The notes under the pieces were generated by a model. That model was not told the DNA's origin and did not search any database. It saw nothing but the letters and a program-made list of their open reading frames with translations. The position numbers and the translations under genes are program-made. 64,000 nt of DNA from Pomphorhynchus laevis (taxonomy: Eukaryota; Acanthocephala; Palaeacanthocephala; Echinorhynchida; Pomphorhynchidae), in contig WNNJ02000834.1 in NCBI GenBank assembly GCA_012934845.2, positions 1-64,000 on the forward strand, read 5' to 3'. Position 1 is the stretch's first letter; every line of letters starts with the position of its first letter. This document shows positions 12,795 to 21,737 of this stretch, in pieces.

Positions 12795-15700
12795 AAGGTT
12801 ACCCGCAAATGAGTCCAATCTTTACAATATGTTTTAATTATACTATGTCAAGTGCTGAACACTCTCCGATTCCCCATTTGCCGACTTAGATCATTCGAAT
12901 TGTTGCGAATCGCTTGGAATCATTTTGATCTGGGCAACCGCATGTAAGCAGATGCAGACCGAACAATCTGGAATCGTATCATACGTTTTATTTGCTCGGA
13001 TATATTAGAATAGCCACCGTTGCTCCTTTGTGCTATTAAGTTGGCAATCACTTTGACTGTCTTTTGTGCACGAGGCCCATTCATACAGAGGTTGAGAAAA
13101 TAAAAGGCTCAAAACTGCTCCTCTCTACCACTGTAACCCGTTCTCCGTATTCTGCTTATTTTCGCTGCTTATGGTAGTCGAATGTTGATGTGGGAGGTTT
13201 GACAGCGTAAGAATGTGATTGAGTGTTAAATACACAGACGTCAAAGAATGTTCTCTCAAGTCTATTACCCAACAATCCTGAGCAAACAACATCCAACCTC
13301 GCATCGGGATCCCGGGATGTTGTCGGTTGTTCCAATTAGATTTGATATAACACCGGAGAAAAAACTAGTTCGACCTCAACTCCCATACAATTTTCAGTGA
13401 GCATTTTCGCAACCATAATGGAAGGTCACTTCTCTTGCACGATATAGAGTGACTTAGATCGCTCGGGCTTCAACAAATACATGCAGTGTCCTTTATATCT
13501 CATGGTAGTCAACCATATCAGGTACAAATAGCGTCTCTAAACTCTGTTGACCTGAGGTGATAGTTATCCGCATGTAATGACAGGGCACTTAGCCATGTGG
13601 AAGCACCATAGATCGTGACATGACATATTACTGTACTGACTGAATTGGGAATACCTTCTAGCGGAATTGATATACGATCCTTGTACATACTCTTACGGCG
13701 CAAAGAGATAGTTTTTGAAATTTTCATTTGTAGCTTCTGAAGTCACTTCCATATTGTTCAGACATATGATTCACACATTAACCTCGAGTGTTTGTACTCT
13801 GTTTTGCACGTGAAAGCCGGGTCCATGATTCTAATTCCACCGAAGCGGACGGGGGTGTTAAAATTGCTTGCCATTGAGGGTCCTGTTCTCTATACAGCAC
13901 TTCTGAAAGTAAACGATCGCAAATCGCATTTCTTAATTGAAATAACTGTGACTCTACATAATATGGATCGCACGTAATGAGTACATTTCCACTGACATGA
14001 GTGAATTAATCCGGCATATGACGTATGAGCGTCCCAACTCACTACATCCACCAGACGATCGATCATCGATATATATTGCTTGCTTTGCGCTAACGTGGCA
14101 TATCCCTCGTACTCCTCAAACCCGATCGGGACTCCCAAAATTATGAGTCCACATGAAGCCATCGTAATTCCGTCAAAACTGCTGCTGTCTCCTCGATACA
14201 TGTCGTGAGTAAGGTTTTTTTGTGCGTTAACGAAATATCCGAAGTTGGAACCAATTTTGCGGAGAATGCCCATACGCACTATAAGTCTTCCATAGTTCCG
14301 ATGAAGTTCGCGTTATCCGCACACCAAAATTATTTGCTTTTCGTTGTATAATCGATATAAATTGTAATAAGGTCATTGCGAAAGCCGCCATCGCAAGAGT
14401 CCCCCTGTGTGAAACCTTCCCTTGAGTACATGCTTCAACTTCCCAGAACCATCTGAGAATCAGATGCGTATAGATTCTGCAAAACGCATGTCAAGGAGGG
14501 AAAAATATGTCTGATATTGTGCAAAACTACTTTGTGATTAAGATGTATTATCTAAAGTATTCGTATTAAAATCATTCTAATGCGCTGGCGAGTGCTCGAG
14601 AGTGTAGCCCGAATCTGGTCAGCATCATTTTACATGTTCTAGCGTCAATTCTAGAAGGACGTGGACTTCCTGTAGTTTTCTTTGCAGCACGAATAATGAT
14701 ATCTTCATCCAACATTGTAAATCGAGACGGATGGTGTTCAAGAGAACGGAATAGGATCGTTTATTAATGTCAGGTACTAAATTATTGGATTCATGATGCA
14801 ATATTTTGAGTAGCTCTTTCACAGTCACACTGTTCAGAATGGAACATCATCACAATGGATGCTGCTGCCTTGAATCAACCCTTTGTCATCATTATAATAA
14901 ATCAACTTTTCCAATCTTCAGGCGGTAACGTACTAACGCGCTGTTCTATGTTCACGTGTAGTATTCTGGCTTCGTTAAATAATTTCGCTATATTATTCTG
15001 CTGCGCATCTTAATGCGCAGTTTAAGAGTTTTGCACACGTTTGATAATTTTCTGGATTACACACTGGGAGAATATTATCGTTAATTTGAGTGCTCCCTCC
15101 TATAAAATTACAGTGAGCAACAGTGTTGTAGAATGATGTCAAGATCGTGATGATTGTGTTGCTCGATGTACAGTTCTGTAACGTCATAAGGTTTGGACGC
15201 CATTGAATAACGGGTTGATATATTTTCTCAATTAATGGGGCAAAGATGGATTGGAAACTATATATCTCGATCCTTGATGAATGACACCAATTCCGTCCAC
15301 TCCTTGTAGTGAATCATGCATCGATTCATCATCGGTATGCGCAGTTTAAGACGGACCATGTGTGTTGCTGCAATTCGTAACTCTGTAACTAGTACATGCT
15401 CGGTTTACCTTAGCACATCTGCATCCCCTGCACTTAGCTGCCTTACCATTGCACGTGCAGCACAAAGTGATGTTCGACGGTATTCACTTGGACATGAGCA
15501 AAATCATCGTTGTTTCTATGGGTCAAAGCCTTGACTCGACGGAAGTCTTGTGTCCATTCCTGAAGTCTATTCACACCAGCTTGCCTTCGCACGGATTTGT
15601 CGAAATAGTGTCTGCTAGTCAGAACCGTTATATCCCGGGATGAAATTGTAATCAGACTAAACAATTATCTTTTTGTATATATTATCTCTAATTTTTTATT

Positions 15701-15805
15701 ATTATGTAATGTATACTATATTTCACAAATATATCATCTAAAAAATTATATCACCTAAAAAATTAATTTTAATTTAATATTTCGGACCCATTTGCGGGTA
15801 ACCTT
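12795..15805 (-). mobile_element. TIR-bounded element encoding an unusual reverse transcriptase, copy 1 (degraded)
   Basis: A 3.0-kb unit with 22-bp terminal inverted repeats: aaggttacccgcaaatg... at 12795-12816 and its complement ...catttgcgggtaacctt at 15784-15805, with one mismatch. Inside, on the minus strand, are three parts in the same order as in the copy at 54185-57285. These are a Cys-rich module near 15370-15480 (CNGKAAKC, GCRCAK), an RT (REGFTQGD near 14390-14415, ADNANFIGT near 14290-14330, GYFVNAQK near 14220-14250), and a C-terminal region (ASTWLSALSLH near 13560-13610). The coding part is heavily degraded, so the copy is old. No clear target-site duplication is seen. The family is uncertain: inverted repeats recall DIRS-type elements, but no tyrosine recombinase is visible and the RT does not look like theirs. 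Confidence 0.7.
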
Positions 15806-16419
15806 ATATGGTGTGTATAATAATAAATCTTTCTTAAAAAAACTAAATCTCACTAAGTATTTTACGTCATCATATTTTTTATAATAATCATAAATGATTA
15901 TTTTTGAAATACATAATCAGCATGTATTTGGCACTGCTGCTCTGCTGGGTCGAGGAATAGAGAACGAAACCTGATGATATAGTAGTTCCTTCTGATTACT
16001 TACAATTTTTATTCTAAATATTGTATATTATATAATAATCTGTAAAATCTTTTTCGAATTTTATCGATGCAGCTACAAATTAAAAACAGTCTAAATGATA
16101 CCATTTTAAGTAAAAATGCTATAAAAACATTAAATTTTTGTACATTTTCATATTTTAATATTACTGTCTTAATAAATTTTAAAAGTAACTATCTATACAC
16201 TCTAAATATTTTAAAAGGAAATGAGTCGTGAAGTTACTACATCATAATACATATAAGCAAAACGAGTTTAAGCTTTTTAATAATATTAATCTGCAATCGA
16301 AATATTGAAAATGTAACAATTTCAGGTTTTATTTACTGAGTATGACTTTTAATCTAAAAACAACATTTAATATTTTAACAAAATAAATAATATTTTAAAT
16401 TGATTGTTCACTCATTTTT
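15806..16419. other. AT-rich intergenic, no gene seen
   Basis: No gene can be supported; the sequence is AT-rich throughout. Confidence 0.5.
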
Positions 16420-16878
16420 AAATTATAATTAATTGGTGGAGAGAGTAAAATTTTAAATTTTTTTATATTTTAAATTTTCGATAGCCAACTGATATAATCA
16501 TCAGGACAAAAATTATAAAAAATGTACAACTAAATCAAAATATATAACTAGTTCACGACGTAACAAATCAAAGTGTTCAAAATCATATCCAGAATCATGT
16601 TTATAACAGCGCAGTAGATCAAAAAACTTAATTGTTCGATCTACTGCGCTGTGGTAAACATGATTCTGTAAAGGATTTTCAACACCTTGATTTGCTACGT
16701 CGTGAACTAGCTATATATTTTGATTTTGTTGTATTTTTTTCATAATTTAGACCTGAGGCAGTTAGCTATCGAGGCTGTCCTGAGGCAGATAGCTATGTCC
16801 TGAGGCGATAGCAGTAAACTATCAAAAATTTGACTTTTAATAAAAATAATAATTTCACTCTCTCCACTAATTAAAATT
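16420..16878. repeat. long hairpin with hammerhead-like boxes, Penelope-associated type
   Basis: The left arm (about 16420-16620) and right arm (16638-16878) are reverse complements around a 17-nt loop. The inner 80 bp are especially well matched (for example gcgcagtagatc against gatctactgcgc). Read on the minus strand, the left arm contains cctgatgatta...ctatcgaaaa at about 16479-16505, a CTGATGA box and a GAAA box flanking a short stem. The right arm has three repeats of a tcctgaggcagatagctatg-like unit at about 16752-16813. It could be an inverted pair of Penelope-like element ends. Confidence 0.7.
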
Positions 16879-16955
16879 AAATTAATTCATTGATTAAATT
16901 AAAATTAAATTAAATTAATTAAATTAAATTAAATCATTAATTAAATTTAATTAAT
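16862..16955. repeat. AT-rich simple repeat (ttaaa/aaatt)
   Basis: Runs of attaaattaaatt-type pentamers and hexamers fill this interval; it is low-complexity sequence. Confidence 0.7.
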
Positions 16956-16993
16956 CTCGTGCACAGTGGTGAGGAGCCACCACCGTGCACGAG
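16956..16993. repeat. GC-rich 16-bp inverted repeat
   Basis: ctcgtgcacagtggtg and caccaccgtgcacgag pair with one mismatch around the 6-nt loop aggagc. It is strikingly GC-rich for this AT-rich setting and lies just upstream of the Penelope-like GIY-YIG relic. Confidence 0.75.
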
Positions 16994-17069
16994 AGCCTAT
17001 CCGACGTTTGACCACAAAAGCAGACAGCATAATGTTTCATTGTGCTATTAACGTAATGTAGTTTATGAA

Positions 17070-17440
17070 ATGTTTTGTGATGAGTGCGCTGCTGTAGGTA
17101 CGAAGGTTAGCTACATAGGAGAAACACAACGTCCGGTTTCTGAACGGCTCAAGAAACATTTAAGAGCAGCGCTAAATCCTTCAGCGCCTTACGCCAGCAA
17201 TACATGGGCCGCACATCATTCACAGCAACATCCAAATGAGCAACCAAAGTGCAGCGCGACAAGATCCTCAACAATAAAGACGAGGAGGTGGACTGGCTTG
17301 ATTCGATGCAATTATAAATATTAATTATGTTATTAATTGTTAATGTATTTGTGACGATGTTAATGTGTTCCATGTTTCGGATGAGCCACTGACGAAGCCG
17401 TAACGCGGCGAAAGCTTTGTCAATTTATATAATAGCTAAC
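17070..17440 (+). pseudogene. Penelope-like element, GIY-YIG endonuclease domain relic
   Basis: The open stretch 17070-17324 reads SYIGETQRPVSERLKKHL, the core of a GIY-YIG nuclease (the Y-I-G triplet, the conserved E-T and the R...L..H helix), as found at the C-terminus of Penelope-like reverse transcriptases. Only this end of the element is recognisable; the RT part is absent. Downstream, 17389-17414 has ctgacgaagccg ... cggcgaaag, the kind of CTGANGA / stem / GAAA signature seen after the GIY-YIG domain of such elements. It is an old, truncated relic on the 3' side of the GBE1 gene. Confidence 0.65.
17389..17414 (+). ncRNA. hammerhead-like core downstream of GIY-YIG relic
   Basis: CTGACGA, a 4-bp GCCG/CGGC stem with a 5-nt loop, then GAAAG. 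This matches the conserved order of a hammerhead ribozyme core (CUGANGA, stem II, GAAA), with one extra nucleotide before the stem. Stems I and III were not verified. Confidence 0.35.
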
Positions 17441-17628
17441 TCAGCCTTTAATCTGATTAACTTTTGAATCTCAACTAATTAAATATAATAATTAATAATG
17501 TTGTATTGCAGAAAAATACACTAAAAAATTCAGTTAGAATAAAACACTTTTATATGAAAAAACCCTGAGTTGAAATATCAACTTTTGGAATTTTTCTTAG
17601 ACTTGTTATGCCTAAGACAAGAATTTAA

Positions 17629-17634
17629 TTTATT
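17629..17634 (-). promoter_or_regulatory. candidate polyadenylation signal of GBE1
   Basis: AATAAA on the minus strand, about 320 nt after the GBE1 stop codon, a plausible distance for a 3' UTR. Confidence 0.45.
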
Positions 17635-17675
17635 TTCATAGAAAATAACTGTGGTCGAGCATAACAATAAGAAAT

Positions 17676-17752
17676 AGACTGATATGCACCCCATTTTGTT
17701 CATTCATATTGCTAAGAAACATAAAAAGACTGATATGCACCCCATTTTGTTC
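17676..17752. repeat. exact 26-bp direct repeat in the GBE1 3' UTR
   Basis: The same 26 bp (starting agactgatatgcacccc) occur at 17676-17701 and 17727-17752, a period of 51 bp, between the GBE1 stop and its candidate polyadenylation signal. Confidence 0.8.
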
Positions 17753-17954
17753 GGATTGTATTTCAAAGGTATTATCGAAAATTACGCCATTAATGCTTAA
17801 CGAACATAAAACGTTTTCTTTAATAGTCAAGATAAAAAATGTGTCATTATTAGATGTCAATTTGCTGAAAGATTGAAGTTGCAATGCTTAACTTTTCATT
17901 CGAAAAATAAATCTAAAATTTCGTTTGTTTTCCAATCAGAGTATTTAGACCATA

Positions 17955-20024
17955 CTATTCTAAAGCGTACAGTATTGCAGTTCTGCAAGGTATGTAAACC
18001 ATTAATGATGAAGGACGATTATCCCAGGGTTCATTTTCTTTTGCAATGTACTCGCAATTGTGACTAACTCGCCCTTGACCTCCAAAAATTTGATCGTCAG
18101 AATCCAAAACTACTTTGTATTTACCAGGACGTAAACATCCAATTTTGTAATCGGGGTAGCTATTGGTTGGATGAAAGTTGAACACCCATAATAATGAGTG
18201 TTTTCCTCGCTCAAATACAATTACCTTATCAGCTTCATGTTTTCTGCTTATATATTCCGTATGTGTTAGCCATGAATATTGATCTTCGGTATAATTCATA
18301 GCCTGGTCAAAGTTGTTCAAAAATTGATAGCGCAAAATCTTATCATCTACTAAATGCCATTGTCGTCTAGCGTAGTGAAAACTATTATTATTCCCTTCCC
18401 TAGGAAAATCTAACCATTCAGGATGACCGAATTCATTGCCCATGAAATTTAGCCATGCATCACCTCCAAGACCATATGTAAGCAGCCGGATCAACTTATG
18501 AAGAGCCATGCCTCGCTCGATAACTGGAGTTAGAGGTGAGATTACAGACATATCAGTATACATCGCAGCATCCATTAAATGAAATGATATTGTCTTATCA
18601 CCGACTAATGATTGATCGTGTGATTCGGCATACGCAACGTTTTTCTCTGATCTTCTTCGATTAGTTAATGTAAAGCATATATCAGACAGATCCCAATCTT
18701 CATCACGTTGAGTTTTCAATATCTTAATCCATTTATCAGGTATAGCCATTGCCAGACGATAATCAAAGCCACCACCACCTTCTGATACAGGTCTACAGAG
18801 TGCAGGCATACCACTTACTTCTTCAGCAATTGTAATCGCGTTAGGTAAATGCATGTGAATATAGTAATTTGATAGCATCAAGTAAATATATGATTCTGTA
18901 TCTGTAGCTAATCCAAAGTACTCGTCGTAGTGTCCACTAAATCCATGTGCGATTCCATGTGAATGATATAGCATTGAAGTGACGCCGTCAAATCTAAAGC
19001 CATCGAACATGTACTCATCTATCCAATAACGAATATTTGACAACAGATAGCGAAGTACTTCGACCTCAGAATAGTTGAAACATCGGCTATCCCAAAGCTC
19101 ATGATTTCCTCGTGGATTATCATGAAAGAAGCATCCCTTTGTACCATCAAATTCATTAATCCCATCAAGCACGTTTTTTGATGCATGGCTATGAATAAGA
19201 TCTAATAAGACAACTAAACCGTTTCTGTGACATTCATCAATTAAAGCTTTTAGGTCATCAGGAGTTCCACATCGACTCGTTGGTGCAAAAAAATTAGTAA
19301 CCTGATAACCAAAACTTGCATAATAAACATGTTCCATAATAGCCATCAATTGCACTGTATTATAACCTTGTTTCTTGATACGTGGAATCACGTCACGAGT
19401 AAAATAATTGTATGACGCTATCTTACCTTCATTTGAAGATATACCTACGTGGCATTCATAGATCTTAAGTTGCTCAGGCTTTTTAGGACGATCATACTTA
19501 AATGTGTATCTATATTTCTTCTCTGGATTATAAAGAAGCGTGGTATGTGTAACTGAATCTTCTGGCTTTGCAACATACCTAGACCATGGACACAACCGAT
19601 TCACCAATTGACCATCAGGTGTTTCGACTAGCAATTTGAATTGCTCATTATGTTTAATGACAGGTTGACCGTCTCTTCCTGGTGGTATTGTTAATCTCCA
19701 TTTACCAAAGTCTAACTTTTCAAATCGATACTGATATTTGTCCCAATAGTTGAAATCTCCTCTTAAAAACAGATTCACGGCATTTGGAGCCCATTCTAGT
19801 ACGGTAATACTATTATCTGCTTGTACGTGTAAGCCAAATGACTTGTAGCTTTCAGTAAACCGATCCAATCCGCCTTCATCTGTATCAATTCTTTCTAAAA
19901 TTATCTTTAAGCAACCATATCGACGACGAATTTCTTTTTCATAGTGTTTTAAATAAGGATCGGCTTCTAAAAGCCTTGATAAATCAGGTACTTCAACTGA
20001 CATAGGATCCCAGTTATTACCCAT
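17955..20024 (-). CDS. GBE1: 1,4-alpha-glucan (glycogen) branching enzyme, single open frame
   Basis: This cytosolic enzyme moves short alpha-1,4 chains to alpha-1,6 branch points during glycogen synthesis. The frame is uninterrupted for about 690 codons, close to the human protein (702), from MGNNWDPMSVEV to YIPCRTAILYALE. Upstream in-frame codons lack an ATG, so this ATG is taken as start. Numbering from four codons further upstream, a CBM48-like domain lies at about 70-160 (EWAPNAVNLFLRGDFNYWDK) and the GH13 barrel at about 195-560. The catalytic residues are nucleophile D350 (FDGFRFDGVTSM), acid/base E405 (IAEEVSGMP) and D474 (AESHDQSLVGD), with the same spacing as human D357, E412 and D481. 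The C-terminal beta domain follows. The whole CDS lacks introns, unlike vertebrate GBE1, so intron loss or an old retrocopy is possible. The neighbours are all transposons. Confidence 0.95.
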   Translation of the reverse strand: MGNNWDPMSVEVPDLSRLLEADPYLKHYEKEIRRRYGCLKIILERIDTDEGGLDRFTESYKSFGLHVQADNSITVLEWAPNAVNLFLRGDFNYWDKYQYRFEKLDFGKWRLTIPPGRDGQPVIKHNEQFKLLVETPDGQLVNRLCPWSRYVAKPEDSVTHTTLLYNPEKKYRYTFKYDRPKKPEQLKIYECHVGISSNEGKIASYNYFTRDVIPRIKKQGYNTVQLMAIMEHVYYASFGYQVTNFFAPTSRCGTPDDLKALIDECHRNGLVVLLDLIHSHASKNVLDGINEFDGTKGCFFHDNPRGNHELWDSRCFNYSEVEVLRYLLSNIRYWIDEYMFDGFRFDGVTSMLYHSHGIAHGFSGHYDEYFGLATDTESYIYLMLSNYYIHMHLPNAITIAEEVSGMPALCRPVSEGGGGFDYRLAMAIPDKWIKILKTQRDEDWDLSDICFTLTNRRRSEKNVAYAESHDQSLVGDKTISFHLMDAAMYTDMSVISPLTPVIERGMALHKLIRLLTYGLGGDAWLNFMGNEFGHPEWLDFPREGNNNSFHYARRQWHLVDDKILRYQFLNNFDQAMNYTEDQYSWLTHTEYISRKHEADKVIVFERGKHSLLWVFNFHPTNSYPDYKIGCLRPGKYKVVLDSDDQIFGGQGRVSHNCEYIAKENEPWDNRPSSLMVYIPCRTAILYALE

Positions 20025-20517
20025 CTTTTCCAGCAAAAAATTACTTCAGCGATCAAACTTCTTTAGTCATCTAAATAAGTTATTTTTACAAGTAATATTA
20101 AGGATGTTATCTTGAGATTATAAGAATAAGTGAGAGAGAAAACAAGAAGCAAAAATATCAAGGAAAAAATACGACTTAAAAATACGTGTGGTAATAATCG
20201 CTGTATTTGAATGATTCTTCTCTTGCTGATAAAACGAATTTTCAGTGCGAAAATTGCAGCAGATTTTAAGCTTATAGCTGCAATTTGCGTGCCTTTTTGA
20301 TGTTGCATTTACGCGTGCAGTAAATACCAGTTCCATATTTTAAAAAACATGTGTGTTACACAAAACCAAAAATGAAATTATTTTTGTACCTAAAGCAAAA
20401 ACAAAAGCATGATGAATACTATAGAGTATAAAAATGTACTACAAAAAAGGAAAAAATATTATAAATGCAAATAAACGCGCTTGTTGCATTATGGTTATAC
20501 ATATATGACCATTCAAC
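20025..20517 (-). other. 5' flank of GBE1, no gene seen
   Basis: AT-rich sequence upstream of the branching enzyme, holding its 5' UTR and probably its promoter. A candidate 3' splice site (ttatttag on the minus strand, near 20070) leaves room for a non-coding first exon, but this is only a possibility. No core promoter motif was convincing. It ends at the target-site duplication of A1. Confidence 0.4.
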
Positions 20518-20527
20518 ACGATATCAA
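20518..20527 (+). repeat. left target-site duplication of A1
   Basis: acgatatcaa is repeated at 24312-24321 immediately after the 3' tail of A1. Confidence 0.75.
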
Positions 20528-20542
20528 AAAATTGTACAAAAA

Positions 20543-21703
20543 ATGAGTAAATTTAGCATGTCGGAGCGTTCAAAGAACTCAATGAAAATTAATTTTCCTG
20601 CCAATGCAATAAACGAGGTAAGTGGAGATTTAGGTTCTCTTGAATATATTTCGGAGGGGGAACTCCCCCCGGTACCAAAATTATCCAACCTCGTGATTAT
20701 CAGACTTTTGGTGCCTCTGGAAAGGCAGAACATGTTCAATGTTTTTATAAGGGGCTTTGCCGATCGATTTAAAAAAAGGATATTGTTCAATGCGATTAAA
20801 TATTATGAATCTGAGATTAAAATCTCATTCTGCACTCCTGATCTGGCAATGTCGTACGTCGACTACTTTAAAAAAGAGCATTCGGAACAAGGTATAATTG
20901 CTTCCAAACCAATCCTGGCAACAATAAAGATAAATAACATGCCCACATACATTTCAGAACAAGATATATCAGCCCTAGAAACTGATTACAAAATCTCTAA
21001 CGTGCGCTTTATAAAAGGGATTAAAGGCTTCCCCATTCCCGTGGCGTTCTGCAATGCCCCGGTTGATGAAGCTCTAAAACTATCGATTTCGACATGCAAT
21101 CCTTTTATGGAGTATAATTTGAGATTTTCAATAATTGAAACCGACTCAGTAACGTACCCTCACTGCAACGATTGTCATCTGTGGGGCATTGGTCCACTGG
21201 ATGTTCTTTACCACATAAGTGCGGCGTGTGTGGTACAACTGCTATACATCCTGAGAAGTGCGAAAGTAAGTCATTTTGCGCAAACTGCGGTGGTGAGCAC
21301 CCCGCATGGTCAAAAAAGTGTAAAATCTTTAAGGCGTACCAAAAGAGACACAGGGGTGTGACAGCAAAACCGACTAGCTTCGTGGAAGCTATCTCGTCTA
21401 ACAAGAAAGACGATAGGATGCTGGATACGGAAATCCTGAAACTTATTGAAATGCAGCATCAGGCATCAATGATTCAACTTGAAAAATTGGTCCAAAAATT
21501 AATGGGTCAATTAGCGGAATCTTTCAGTTTTCCTCCTACGGAACGGGTCAGCGCTGAGCATAGCTGCTCTGAAGCTTGCTCGGAAGGATTCGATCTGGGC
21601 TATGGCTAACGAGGGAAATGAAGATATCGCCCGTGGGCAAGCGACTCCATTTGTCGTGACGGGAAGCGGTAAAGGCGACCTTTCCGCCTCTAGTTGCGAC
21701 TAG
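20543..21703 (+). pseudogene. family A1 ORF1 (zinc-knuckle RNA-binding protein), frameshifted
   Basis: Starts MSKFSMSERSKNSMK. The first part is open to 21170 and ends in the first zinc knuckle (YPHCNDCHLWG). One nucleotide is missing there, and the frame continues as HWSTGC, then CGVCG and SFCANCGGEHPAWSKKC, giving three CCHC-like knuckles in all. A deletion of about 40 bp near 21535, compared with A2, shifts the frame again before the natural stop at about 21703. ORF1 proteins of this kind coat element RNA. The knuckle deletion is also present in A2. Confidence 0.85.
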
Positions 21704-21737
21704 GTGGAGGGCGTCCCACTTTGGTAAGACTCACGCA

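Noticed and set aside
12795-15805. Reading the TIR-RT element as a standard DIRS element or as a Polinton
   Set aside because: No tyrosine recombinase, protein-primed polymerase or capsid gene is visible, and the RT boxes differ from the DIRS type.
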